A stretch of DNA of 64,000 nt, from NCBI GenBank assembly GCA_903813345.2, contig CAIIXF020000006.1, positions 33,889,524 to 33,953,523 on the forward strand, in the 5' to 3' direction. Below, piece after piece: positions 36,405 to 47,748 of this stretch (position 1 is its first letter; every line of letters begins with the position of its first letter). This DNA is from Owenia fusiformis. Taxonomy: Eukaryota > Annelida > Polychaeta > Sabellida > Oweniidae. Both the position numbers and the translations under genes were made by a program. The notes beneath the pieces are model-generated. The model saw only the letters and a program-made list of their open reading frames with translations, was not told the DNA's origin and did no database searches.

Positions 36405-36718
36405 ACCTACGCCAAGGAGGATTGGCTCCCAGGATCGAACTCGATATTTTCCATCAATGAAAGCGTCGAAATGTCGTTATTTTCTGAAATTATAACAGAC
36501 TATAAATTCAAAATAAACAGTTCAAAAGATTTGAACCAATATCTCAATCATTTCTTGTGAGTTTTGGAATTTTTCATCAGAAAATAAGACCGAAATTCAC
36601 GATTCAAATGTTGAAGTGTTGAAGCGGCTGTTTGAATTTGTATCACGACATGCCCATATGGGACAGAATATCGATGTTGCTACTCCTCTAGGAGCAAATC
36701 CTCCTTGCACCTACATAC
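36405..36718. mobile_element. MITE-like inverted repeat
   Basis: The left end CAAGGAGGATTGGCTCC and right end GGAGCAAATCCTCCTTG are inverted, with further inverted similarity (TCGATATT...AATATCGA) inside. The exact boundary and target duplication are unclear. Confidence 0.5.
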
Positions 36719-36719
36719 T

Positions 36720-38400
36720 GTTAAAATGTGTATAGCAATACTAATATGATGATGGTGTCACTAACTCGGAAGTTCAGGGTAACTGTGATGTAAGAAATCC
36801 TAATTCTTTGAATTTTTGACATAGCCTCTAAATTCCTAAATACTTCAATAGATAAAAGTGCCTCTCTAATAAATAATAATATGTGTATCAGTGCAGGGAG
36901 GTCAACTTCTGAACTACTTTTTCATTCTTACTAATAAGGCCTCTGCAAGAATAGAAGGATTTGAATCACCAGTAGTGGCTAATGACAGAGTGATAAGTAT
37001 AAATGTTTTCAATTTCATCCTGTCGACATCCAGATCGGCCTATATTGGCTAGACTCGGGCATATTTGACGTCATAGTGACATACATGTAACCTCTAAATA
37101 TAACCTTGATTCCATGACTATTAACTGCAGCACTAATGTATTACTTTATGCTATTACATTGACAAATGATAGCATGTTATCCAAGGTAAGAATTGAGTAA
37201 TATATCGAGTAATATAACAGCCTTGGAAAATGAAGATCAAGGAGACTGGAGAAGGTCAATACTCTGTAATTAGCTATAATGATCAATACCCTTGTCCTTT
37301 CATTTGTTTATTTTTCTGGTCATCAACCTCTACCTGATTCTACTCTTACTCAAAGTCTCTAGACAAGCACTCGGTACACTGCATTCGTTCGACTTTGTTT
37401 CTTAAAAGAGAGCTTCGTCTTCACTCTTTCAGTTTACAATAAATCTCTGAACTCACCAAGCCATTCAGAGTTTGTTGTCAAAATACGGATGACTTTCCAA
37501 ATATGGTAATCTTCTCGGACATCATTGCATAGTTAATGAGCATGAATATAGCAAGTGTTCCTTCCAGGCTCGCTAATTGGTTGAGGAAAGATCAGCGTGG
37601 TAGGTTTGAAATGATTTATGACCCGGGATGTCACAGGGATATGTAGTGGGGGCAGGGTTACTAAACTCTAATATAGTCTATAGTGTACTAGGCAGAGTGT
37701 AGTTTATAACTCTGCGCGCAGGGTAAATCACTAAGTAATTACACTGGGTCTCCCATTTTTACAGTTTTTAACCAATCTTTCTAGATGTTGCAGATATTAT
37801 CAGGTATATCATAATGTCATAGAAATAAAAAAAATACTTCATTTTGTCATATACATTTTGATAATGTAACATGGTCCTTGACAAAGCACCTGTTATGTCA
37901 CATTTAACATTAAATAGGAATATTTAATCGAATCCCCAGAGCATATTACTTCTGCAAACGATGCAATAATAATATTTCATATCCAGCACTATGCCTAATG
38001 GATATGACACTCTAGGTCTATGCCCATTGGATATGACATTCATGAAAGTAATTTGTATCTTCTTTAATGAATTTTTATTGTTTGTTTTACCATTCTTGGA
38101 AAACATTTCAAAATCGATTAATTGTCCAATTTTATAAAGTTTCAATCTGGCTGCCCTTACAATTTTCTCACCAGAATTAAACCATTGACTCTTTAGTAGA
38201 AAGAGAACAAGGTATACATTCTCAAATCTCTAATCTCCACATTCTGTCTAAAAGAATGACATGCATTGTAATGTTGCGGCCAGTTTCCCATTTCTACAAA
38301 ATCTGTTTTCTGATGACATTTTTAATTTTGGCAGACATTCTAACTAAGATTCATAGAGATCACAGACTTCTCCAAGATCTTCTCAGCTAGACTTATCATT
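36720..38400. other. Gene-free inter-receptor stretch
   Basis: No coding exon recognised. A TGACGTCA (CRE-like) octamer lies near 37068. A region of moderately higher GC follows to ~37700. Either could belong to a distal promoter of one of the flanking receptor genes, but no start site can be read. Confidence 0.35.
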
Positions 38401-38409
38401 TTATAGGTC

Positions 38410-38426
38410 GGGGGGGGGGGGGGGGG
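38410..38426. repeat. Homopolymer G17
   Basis: Seventeen consecutive G. A second G run (13 nt) lies at 46885-46897 in an E78 intron. Confidence 0.95.
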
Positions 38427-38846
38427 CTTTAGCCTTTATTGATGAAAAATAAAAGCATTGAAATGCAGAAGTCCATCTTTTTTATACTGGCCAAAACAGA
38501 TTTCATATATTCTACTTTCTAACTTAAGGACAAAAGTGGGGTGTGCCATTATATGAGCATATACGTTTAGGAAAGAATATGGTTTTCAAAAGGCCTCAAA
38601 ATCTTGTCTAACATATTGAAATGTTTTCCTAACATGTGGATGATAACATGGGCTCTAAAACATTTTGATGTGCACCACTTTACATAAGAATCAAAACATA
38701 AAAATTCATTAACTATTTAACTATTCAATCTGAAGACCAACCATATATTTTTCTAGTCATGCTAACCCTTTTGCAAGGGCTTCTCAAATAAAATGATTAC
38801 CAATGGTAATTAAATAAAAATAGATAGCCATATTAAATAACAAACA

Positions 38847-38950
38847 AGGCATTAACATGCAAAATGTTACCACCTGTCATTTGTTACAGATACCAACAAT
38901 CATTAACCAACCTCCGAATGCTGAACACCGATATGACAGTATATACTGAA
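38847..38950 (+). repeat. Dispersed repeat (AAGGCATTAACA family), copy 2
   Basis: Matches 24589-24735 from AAGGCATTAACATGCAAAAT through ACCACCTGTCATTTGTTACA and the AACCAACCTCC section, then decays. Confidence 0.55.
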
Positions 38951-39704
38951 TCACATCCTTACCTGCCATGTTTGCATCTCCCCGAGTGCAACCTCCTGAT
39001 CCAAATATCGTCAAGTAAGAATATTATCCAGAGATAATGATTATTTCAAATCTGCTTCTAGTCAGTTTGAAATGTGGAAAATAAAAGACTGACTTGACCT
39101 GTTAAAACTTGAATATAGAGCCGGCAAAATATAAACAATATGAAATGTCAACATGACATTATATCTCTGTCGATTTATAGTGAGCCTCCTACTGGTGCAG
39201 TACACAGTTCATTGGCCTAACTGGGATGTGAATATACGTTAGTAGGGTCATTGAAATTCACCCATGCATGGGCGAAGCCAGGGAGATGCGATTGGTGCAC
39301 CCACCCCCAATAACCAATAAAAAAGCATTAGATAGATGAAGAAAAGAGCTTCAAAATGCTTTTGATTTGAAGCTTCTAGCTCAATTTTGAAGGAAGTGAT
39401 TTTTGGAAAATGTCATGCACAAACCTTCACATCACATCCAGAAGCTAACTTGTGCACTATCGCACTCAGTAAAATATTGCACATGTAAAGTAATGGTATA
39501 TCTAGGAGCAAAATAATTTCATCAGAATATTAAAACATAGTAATTGGCCATTTAATTCAATTCTTTATAAAAGTTTTTTCTGAAAAGTTATGAACTCACA
39601 ATGACACAACAGTGTATCTTTTAGAATCAACATTTTATAAAGAAGTGTATTTTTTAATTAAATCTTAAATAAAATAAGATTAGTGTCAGAATGAAGTGGA
39701 ATTA

Positions 39705-40432
39705 AAACAAGGCACAGGACCTGAACGAGATCACACCATCAAATAGGCAGACACTATGAACCAGGAAAACTGTTCTCCTATTATGTTTACAAATTTCAAG
39801 AACAAGAAAACAAGATGGCCGCCCAAAAGTTAATCAGCTCTAGTACTTGATATCCTCTATCATTTGTGTAAATTTGAAGGAAATCCGATGAGCGGTTTTC
39901 CTGAAATGGCGATGACAAGATTTTTCAAAAAACCTTCAAAATGGCCACCAGAAAACAAGATGGCCGCCCAAAAGTTAATCAGCTCTAGTACTTGATATCC
40001 TCTATCATGTGTGTAAATTTGAAGGAAATCCGATGAGCGGATTTTCTGAAATGGCGATGACAAGATTTTTCGAAAAATCTTCAAAATGGCTGCCAGAAAA
40101 CAAGATGGCCGCCCAAAAGTTAATCAGCTCTAGTACTTGATATCCTCTATCATTTGTGTAAATTTGAAGGAAATCCAATGAGCGGTTTTCCTGAAATGCT
40201 GATGACAAGATTTTTCTAAAAACCTTCAAAATGGCCGCCAGAAAACAAGATGGCCACCCAAAAGTTAATCAGCTCTAGTACTTCATATGCTCTATCATCT
40301 CTGCGAATTTGGAGAAAATCTGATGAGCAGTTTTCCTTAAACGGCGATGACAAAAAGCGGGACGATCACGACCACGATCACGACCACGACCAGTATGACG
40401 ACTATCCCACCGATGGTGTGATAAAAAGATAA
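39705..40432 (+). mobile_element. Pearl/HINE-like element with 145-bp tandem units
   Basis: Opens AACGAGATCACACC, then has about 3.5 units of 145 bp carrying AAGATGGCCGCCCAAAAG, TAATCAGCTCTAGTACTTGA and GAAGGAAATCCGATGAGCGG. It ends with a (GACCAC)-like GC-rich run and the terminus CACC-GAT-GGTG-TGATAAAAA (40407-40428). Its architecture and unit vocabulary match 24735-25625, so the two are related families. Minus-strand open frames offset by 145 nt are products of the tandem repeat. Confidence 0.6.
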
Positions 40433-40621
40433 ATGTAGTGGGAACAATTTACTCTTTTCTGATCAATATTTAATCGTGCTGAGTTTTGGCTCATATGGAC
40501 AAACTAGTGACAAAAACAAAATGTCAACTTAATTGACATTATAAGATAATGTTGCAAAATTAGCAAGACAAAAGGCCACATATAATTGCAGAAAAGTGAT
40601 GGAATCTCTCACGATGAAAAA

Positions 40622-40684
40622 AATGATAATTAAGTCAATTGCATGTGTGCTACATAATTCAGTCCAATTGACTTAATTATCATT
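40622..40684. repeat. Perfect 20-bp-stem hairpin
   Basis: AATGATAATTAAGTCAATTG (40622-40641) and its exact complement (40665-40684) are separated by 23 nt. Confidence 0.85.
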
Positions 40685-40944
40685 GTATACATTTGCTTCA
40701 GATAATGAATGGATCTTAAAGATATACATATCTTTGTGGTGACAATATGGTTATATGCTTGAGAGATCCTGGCTACAGGCCTGTTTCTGACGTAATTTCA
40801 GTTGAGATCAACTTATTTCAAAAGGGGTGCTACTTATTTAGATTATTCTAGTTAATGAAAAAACAGCATGAAATTCTGCGCCAGGGGCTGATAGAAGACT
40901 TGTTGGATAATTTCAGTAGTTGTCCTCATCTTTATGTCATATCG

Positions 40945-41005
40945 TGATTAAATTGCTCCCCCTTCCAATGCTCCACCACTGAGCTATATGACCTCTCCAC
41001 ATCAA
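40945..41005 (-). repeat. tRNA-like head (possible SINE fragment)
   Basis: The minus strand reads GGTCATATAGCTCAGTGGTG GAGCATTGG, a good tRNA D-arm/A-box (TAGCTCAGTGG). No B-box or T-arm follows, so it is not an intact tRNA gene. It may be a tRNA-derived SINE remnant. Confidence 0.35.
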
Positions 41006-41390
41006 CACTGCATAAATTCTATTTAGCGTGTGTTGATATGCAGTTTGCTGGCTTGTTTTCGTTTTTTTAATGAATGCATTAAGCATGAAATAAAATGATG
41101 AAATTTCTGAGTAGAACTGTCCAGCTTCATCTTCTGATCTCAAGGCAGCGTTTGACACCCCTCGTTTTAGGCGAGTCCAAGTATTACATGTAGTTACATA
41201 TGGATTATTGAAAAGGAGCGACAAAGCAAATCCAAATTTCAATCCAATGACAAAGTTGATTCTGGTCGATCTGCAAAACGTCAGAGAGAAATATCAAAAG
41301 ATGAGTGCCAAATTGAAACTTCAAAATGGAAAAAGTCAAGCAACAATTGACCATTTCCAATTCCAATACTTTATCGTAAAGGCTAGAGTA

Positions 41391-41627
41391 CAGTTGGGGA
41401 CATAAATAAATGACAGGTGGATTTGCTGAAGTGAGGATTTCCCATGTTAAAAATAAGAGAATTTACAAGAGGCCATACATCAGTGGATGAGATTATACAA
41501 AATGTAAAATATACAAATTTTAAGGGATATATATCTAGACAATATTGGAAATTATGGGCTTTCAGACCACCATAATAAGGAAATGGTGATCGAAAATCGA
41601 CCTGTCATTTATTTTTGTCCCCAACTG
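41391..41627. mobile_element. 237-bp Tc1/mariner-type MITE
   Basis: Inverted ends CAGTTGGGGACATAAATAAA and complement (TTTATTTTTGTCCCCAACTG), flanked by TA (41389-41390, 41628-41629). Confidence 0.8.
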
Positions 41628-42279
41628 TACTGACAATTGTCGGTACGGGAGACTTCGCTATGTGGACACGCTAGATGACCGACAAATAATTGTCAGCACT
41701 TTAGCCCCTCCTAGTAGAAAACGCTAGAGAACCAAATGTCGGCACTGAAACCACTCCTAATAGGATCTAATAGAGAACTGACCGAAAGTCTGTGGTCTGC
41801 TAAATACTGTAAAACATGCTACATTCGCAAGCATGGTGATTTCACCTTTATTTGCCTGAAAATAAGATCGCGAATTTAAAACTGTGTATTTTCCTGAGTA
41901 ATGTGGATGAATTAATGGAACAAATGAAGAATAAAATCTACTGGTATACATTATTTCTAACTGTGTTTTGTTTATTTTATTAGTTATATGCAATTATAAA
42001 ACAAACGTGAAGTCGTATTTGAATACATTTGTTTTGTTTCAATACTAAACAATAAAACATGTACAATATAAAGCTAGTTAAAAAGAGCGTTTGTTGTTTA
42101 ACCCAAACAAACTTTTTTATAACAAAAATTGATGCACCTTCCTTCAAACAAAGGGCTTCAAACTTGAGCTAGAAGCTTCAAATAAAAAGCATTTGAAATC
42201 ACTTTTCTTTTTCGGATCTATTGTTATTGGTTATGGGGGGTTCAGTCGCATCTCTCTGGCTACGATTATGGATGATAAA

Positions 42280-43550
42280 ACCAGTCATCAAAGTAAATGT
42301 AAAACACGAGCAGTCTCACGACCCGACCCTACATATCACCAATCAACAGGCAACAATAACTCATGACAAGAAAGTTTGTAAGTTTATATCTATAATTAAC
42401 CTCTTATAGGTTGCTTATGGCAATCGTGACTGGTTAATTAGCAGGAAAATAACCCTGACATACAACCAAATAGAAAAATAATCTCAAACAATGTTGCACT
42501 CAATATTTTCCGAAAACAGTTTTATTTCTTACAGTTCAGTGCAGTTTTATTAGAGACAATTCGTTTCGTAAACAGAATGGATTTAATATTAGTATCTGTG
42601 TATTGTGGTTGTAAATTGTAAAAACACTTACTCTATCGAGCTGACTTTATGGCTTTTGAGCTGTGTTCAGTTTGAACGGGATAATGTTCAGTAACCAAAA
42701 CTGAAAAAGTTGAACTTGACAAATAAATTGAAAGTTCAAGAGGCTGTCCTTAGTAAGTCAAATAAGACTAGGTTAGACTAGTTACTAAGTTATATCTATC
42801 ATATAAAGAAAAATGAAAACACATAGCATATACCTGCACAATTGTCAAAAAGGCTGAATCAGTTTATACGGCATAAACGTCTAAGTTAGCCAACTTGGTC
42901 TACATCTTCAGTACCTGGTCTGGGTTACAGTGGTTTACCTCAAGAAGTACAGTCCGTCAATGAACCTAGATATTTCAAAGGTCAATGCCAAGACAAATAA
43001 TTGCAAAAATGGGAACTGTATTGCGTCCATATATAATCTCATTACATTTACTTGTTGAAAATACATTAAGGTGTCTTGATTTGGAACCTGGCTCTTTTTT
43101 TGAAAAATCACGCACCTGTCATTGGGTATGGGGTAGATAGTCGGCCATATTGGTTTGTTTTGTCTTTTCCCAGATTTTCAGCATAAAGTCGAATAACAGG
43201 ATAATCCAGGATAAACGACATGAAATACTGCAATTACATATCTCTGTTTATGATTCCTAATAGTTATAATGCAGTGACAATTTGTAAACCTGAGGAATAT
43301 AATCATATTCGGCCGAAATAAAAAATTTGACAACGGAAAATCAAAAAAAATAAATAAAATTTTTAAATTTCAGGCCATAGGTAGATCTAAGACATTGCAG
43401 ATTATTTTGCTATTAGAATAGAAACTTACGAATGCTTCGAAATCTAGGATCTACACATTGTTGTGATTCGTCAATGGATTCTGGGTGTGACACTTCAGTG
43501 TACCGCATGAAATAAACAGCATAATCCCAAGTTGATTTTCATTAGGCTAC
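42280..43550. other. Upstream region of E78, no gene seen
   Basis: About 1.3 kb ahead of the E78 start codon. It presumably contains the promoter or leader, but no TATA or initiator can be assigned with confidence. Confidence 0.35.
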
Positions 43551-43555
43551 CCATC

Positions 43556-46500
43556 ATGGCAGCCAATGACATTGATGCTATAGCATCAAGTTCAGATATT
43601 GTTTTCAGTGACTCTCAAAGTAGCACTTCAAGTTTGCAGCCTGCTCAGGGATCTGACTCTTTATATACCGAGACTGCTCAAGGTTCACTAGGTTTGTATA
43701 TACAGTTAAATTTACAATGAAGTATCTGGAGAACCTTAAATTTTAAGGCTCTTTAGCCAAAATGCTAAAGAACCTTAAAATTTAGGCTATTTAGCTGTGA
43801 ACATAGTAATTTGGCTAGAGGGCCTTGGTGTTTATAATCAGTGTTTATATTGTTTTTATTATCCCATCGAACGAAGTTCGGAGGGATATAGGGAACGCGT
43901 CCGTCCGTCCGGGCAATAACTCAAATACCGTTGGCCCCGATTTTGTTCATATTTTGTACACATATACCCTATGGGGGTAGAAGTTCTGCTCGAAAGCCGA
44001 TTTTCAAAATGGCCGCTTTTACAGTAAAATTGTAATAGCAATATGTTTTAAATGTAAAAAAATTATATAGGACATTAATAAAGCTAGAAATGTAGATATT
44101 AAAGAAGCACATGGCAGCCATCTTGAAAAATGGCGGCCTTTACTCGTTATTTTACGATTTTTGCTGTAACTCGAAAAGTAGTGCAGTGATTTTGTTCATA
44201 TTTGGTTTGTGAATACTATAAGCATGGCACACTGTCTAATGACACTTTTGGTAGAAGGTGGCCATTTTGAAAAATGGCTGCCATTTTTGCTATATATTTT
44301 GTTTGTAAATATGCCAGCCATGGCTGTTCAATGGGATTTGCTACGCTTTGGCGTTGCTGTTGTCTAGTTTGATTTGTGTATATTTTTGTCTTCCCTATAT
44401 GTATAACCTTACTGAATCAAAAAATGAAGATTAATTGAAGTGATTGAAGTTATTCATTTTATTTAATCTTAAAAATGTTTTAGGGTCATTTAGGATGAGA
44501 ATAAAAGTATTAGACATTTAGGGCTTATACAACATATATTTTTATTTGTCTCTTGTGCTTGTAGATGCTCAATACCAAGCCGCGGATTCAAATAGTCCAA
44601 AACAGGCATTTGTTCCATGCAAGGTTTGCGGAGATAAGGCAAGCGGCTATCACTATGGAGTGACTTCCTGTGAAGGATGTAAGGTATGGTGATATCATGT
44701 TGCCTGTTTATGCCAAGACTCATTTTTACACATTTAAATATGTAAATCTTTAAGGACATAATATCAGTAATTTATTGATTTTAGAATTTGACAACTCACT
44801 TTTGAAGTCTGAATTCCTTGATTTCACTGTTCTTGCTGTCTCCCTTGAAGCCTGCGTGCCCCCTCCCACCCCCACTCCATATTTGGAGGTGAATCATTCT
44901 TGTAACATACCCCTTTTTATTTTCAGGGATTTTTCCGACGAAGCATCCAGAAGCAGATTGAGTATCGGTGCCTACGAGATGGAAAATGTTTGGTGATACG
45001 ATTGAATCGCAATAGGTGTCAGTATTGTCGATTCAAAAAATGTTTAGCCGTTGGAATGTCACGTGACTGTAAGTAAAGACATGTTAACTCTATATTCAGA
45101 ATAGTATGCTACTGAAAACTATTTCTATTATCAGTAATGCAGATATTTAGGCCTAAACACTAACCAATCTGAAACAACTTTAGATCAGTGAGATTTTACT
45201 CAGTCTTGCTTGATATTGGATATACATGTATACGGAGGCTAAAAAACAATGTTCAGGTATAAAACAAATATCTTCAATTCAATTTATTTATTTCATAATT
45301 CTTATATAATATGCACTATAAAAACAAGCCACTAGATACCCTAGTGGGTATAAGTTGCGGTTTAACAGAAATTTTTAAAATAGACATTTTACTATTTTAC
45401 ATTTTACATTTTTACAATGTTATCTGACTGTCATTTGTACATATTTTTCTATGTATATCATGAATATTGCACCATGTGTGTTTATATGTTCCAGCAGTTA
45501 GATATGGTAGGGTACCTAAAAGATCACAGAGTATAGATGACAGTGTGACAACCTCAGAGGCTACAGTAGCACCAGCCATGACGGAAAGTAGACAGCTGGC
45601 CATATATGATACCATTCTGACCATCTCTCAAGCCCACCATGCAAATTGTGAAATTACAGAGGAAAAAATCAAAGTTCTACAATTGAAACCAGTCACATTG
45701 GTAGGTTTGCTGTTTTGCTGGTGCATTGTTCTCTAAAACTTTTATATGCCCAATTCAGCATTATCAATTTGACACAACTTACATCTTTTGTTTAATTTCA
45801 ATATGAATTGTAGAACAATTAGTTTAGAAGTTAGTAGGAATTTTACCTTAAGACCAAAAATTCCATAATTTTCTTATCCCCAAAACATTGACAAGAATAC
45901 CTCGTTGTACATAGAGCCATGGTTTTGTCTTAAGTTGATGTGTGACATTGCCTGTGTTAGAGATCACCAATAAGTCATTGATTAATATATGACATTGCAT
46001 TGTTGTAGGTTGTAAAACGTGACATAGTTGATACAGTGACAAGTGGTCTAGATATGCTGGAGTGGCGACGCATATCCATGTGGCAGGGGCTCGCTCATTT
46101 GGTCACTCCCACAGTACAGCAGGTTGTAGAGTTCGCTAAGCGAATCCCAGGTGAGAAAAGATGTTCTTTTGAGCAAAAAAAGATGAATATTGAGGAACAG
46201 CTATTTAAAAATTTTCCCTTATTAAAGTGTCAGTAATCAAAAACACATTTTGGGTGTCCATCTTTTTCTATTAACAGAAACACTTTGTCATGGTAACGCT
46301 GTGATAATAAAATGTTGGGGATTAGTGTTCATCATTTTCAATTTTACCAGGGAACAGCTTTAATTAATATTGTTTCTTTGAATTGCAGATTTTGCTAGTT
46401 TGTCCCAAGAAGATCAGTTGATATTGATCAAATCAAGTTTCTTTGAAATCTGGCTGGCCCGCTTGGCAAGACTTGTGAACCCTGAAAAAAATACCGTCAC

Positions 46501-47748
46501 ATTTGGTGATGGATGTGTGCTCCCAAAAGAACAACTACAAATTGTTTATACAGTAAGTTAAGTCCCTTTATAAGACAAGAGATTAAATTCTAACAGAATC
46601 CATTTAATTAGGGGTTTGATTGAATGAAAAGCTGGTAAAAATATTAATATTATATATGGTTCTGCAAATAAAAAAACATCAAAGTACATAAAGCACAAGA
46701 AAATAACAGACCAACATATGTTCGATCTATTTCTACTGATAGGTCTGAATTTTTTTGCACACTTTCATTATGTAACTTGGTATTAAGTCCAAATATGGAT
46801 AGAAACACAAAATGGTTTAAACAATATGATAAAGCCATTATGTACCCCCACTCTACATCCCACATGGATAGGGAAATAGATAATGGGGGGGGGGGGGCAG
46901 AATCTGAATGTAAGGGTATAAATGAATTTGTAATTTCAGCCAGAACTAGTGGAGGTGATGTTTGATTTTGCCCAGCAGTTTTCTCAGCTCCAACTGAATG
47001 ATACAGAGATAGGCCTGGTGACTGCCACTATATTAACCACCCCAGGTAATAGGCCTTCCTGGCCACTACAATATTCATATAGTACAAGCGAATTGAATAT
47101 GTCTTTTACAATATAATGTTGCCCGAGAGTTTAAGGTATTGTCAGTTAGTATTTGTACCCTTTGATATTTCTATTTCATTCAGAGATGTGATTCATGTTT
47201 CTTGATGTACTCTAGATACAAAATGTCAGACTCTCATGTGTAAGGTGTTTAATCATGTGTTGATTATATGGCAGAATTAGTATTAAACTGGATGGTAAAA
47301 GTTAATTGAAGTTGAAAATCCCCAAAATTACTAATCAGTTCAAAAAGAATTTCTAAACATATATCAAACAACTCAGGTAATGATTTCAAATAACCTATAT
47401 ACCATATATGTATCTATAGACAAAATAATCCTCAATGAAAAATATAGAATGGAACTGATAGCCTCCATTTAATTTTTAGAGAGAATTGGTATTAGAGATA
47501 CAAAAGCAGTGGAACATATCCAAGATAAAGTACAAGAGGCATTGAAGCTACAAGTCTCTCGCAACCACCTCATTGAACCCAACTTCTTTGAGACTGTTAT
47601 GTCGAAGTTGTTGGAACTTAGGGCTCTAGGGAACAAACACTCTGAGCAATTGAACTGGTATCGCCATAGATGGGATAAGTTGAAACTTCCGCCATTGTTG
47701 TCGGAAATTTATGATATTCCGAAAGTAGATGATGAGGAAGATTCATGA
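43556..47748 (+). CDS. E78: Nuclear receptor E78 (NR1E) ortholog, complete, 427 aa
   Basis: Ecdysone-induced-protein-78-type nuclear receptor. Exons: 43556-43691, 44565-44683, 44927-45068, 45495-45700, 46009-46150, 46389-46552, 46940-47045 and 47480-47748 (stop). All are GT-AG with consistent phases (1284 nt). The A/B region is short (~63 residues, Ser-rich). The DNA-binding domain begins at Cys64: [34 protein letters not shown], then the second zinc module with [20 protein letters not shown] and the C-terminal extension [10 protein letters not shown]. This combination is what I know of arthropod E78. The ligand-binding domain shows [26 protein letters not shown] and helix 12 [13 protein letters not shown]-2 is present, unlike vertebrate Rev-erb. 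I chose the ATG in ATCATGGCAGCC; the upstream in-frame sequence lacks another ATG. The 142-nt second-zinc exon and CExCK|G intron match the divergent receptor at 21266-32340. Confidence 0.95.
43857..44310 (-). mobile_element. Pearl/HINE-like element in E78 intron 1
   Basis: On the minus strand it ends with GACGGACGGACGCGTTCC, a hairpin CGAAC-TTC-GTTCG, then ATGGGATAATAAAAA (43857-43880). Inward it has AAAATGGCGGCC-type units (44110-44300) shared with 3880-4110 and 29135-29480. It has the same 3' plan as 24735-25625 but in the opposite orientation. Confidence 0.5.
45270..45420 (-). repeat. Possible LINE 3'-tail remnant in E78 intron 3
   Basis: TTCAATTCAATTTATTTATT followed by AT-rich sequence resembles the inverted 3' end of the LINE at 2880-3375. 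There is no coding part. Weak. Confidence 0.25.
46885..46897. repeat. Homopolymer G13 in E78 intron 6
   Basis: Thirteen consecutive G, 43 bp upstream of the exon starting at 46940. Confidence 0.95.

Larger units (their letters stand above)
39273..42260. repeat. Pair of inverted ~120-bp repeats about 3 kb apart
   Basis: The left copy (39273-39400) reads AGCCAGGGAGATGCGATTGG, CAATAACCAATAA, GAAGCTTCTAGCTCAA. The right copy (42130-42255) is its complement (TTGAGCTAGAAGCTTC, TTATTGGTTATTG..., GCATCTCTCTGGCT). These could be ends of one ~3-kb composite element or two separate MITE fragments. A 145-bp repeat element and a MITE lie between them. Confidence 0.45.

Noticed and set aside
39860-40229. 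Two near-identical 74-residue minus-strand ORFs
   Set aside because: Offset by exactly one 145-bp repeat unit; repeat products.
40945-41005. Functional tRNA gene
   Set aside because: Only the D-arm is present; no anticodon arm or T-arm could be folded.
41208-41405. 65-residue plus-strand ORF
   Set aside because: Ends inside a MITE terminal repeat; no domain or splice support.
43532-43555. Upstream extension of the E78 N-terminus
   Set aside because: Reading starts with a non-ATG codon; the first in-frame ATG is at 43556.
45069-45494. Continuous coding through the E78 DNA-binding domain exon
   Set aside because: A GTAAGT donor after TCACGTGACT and a TTCCAG acceptor at 45494 give the conserved S-V-R-Y-G junction.
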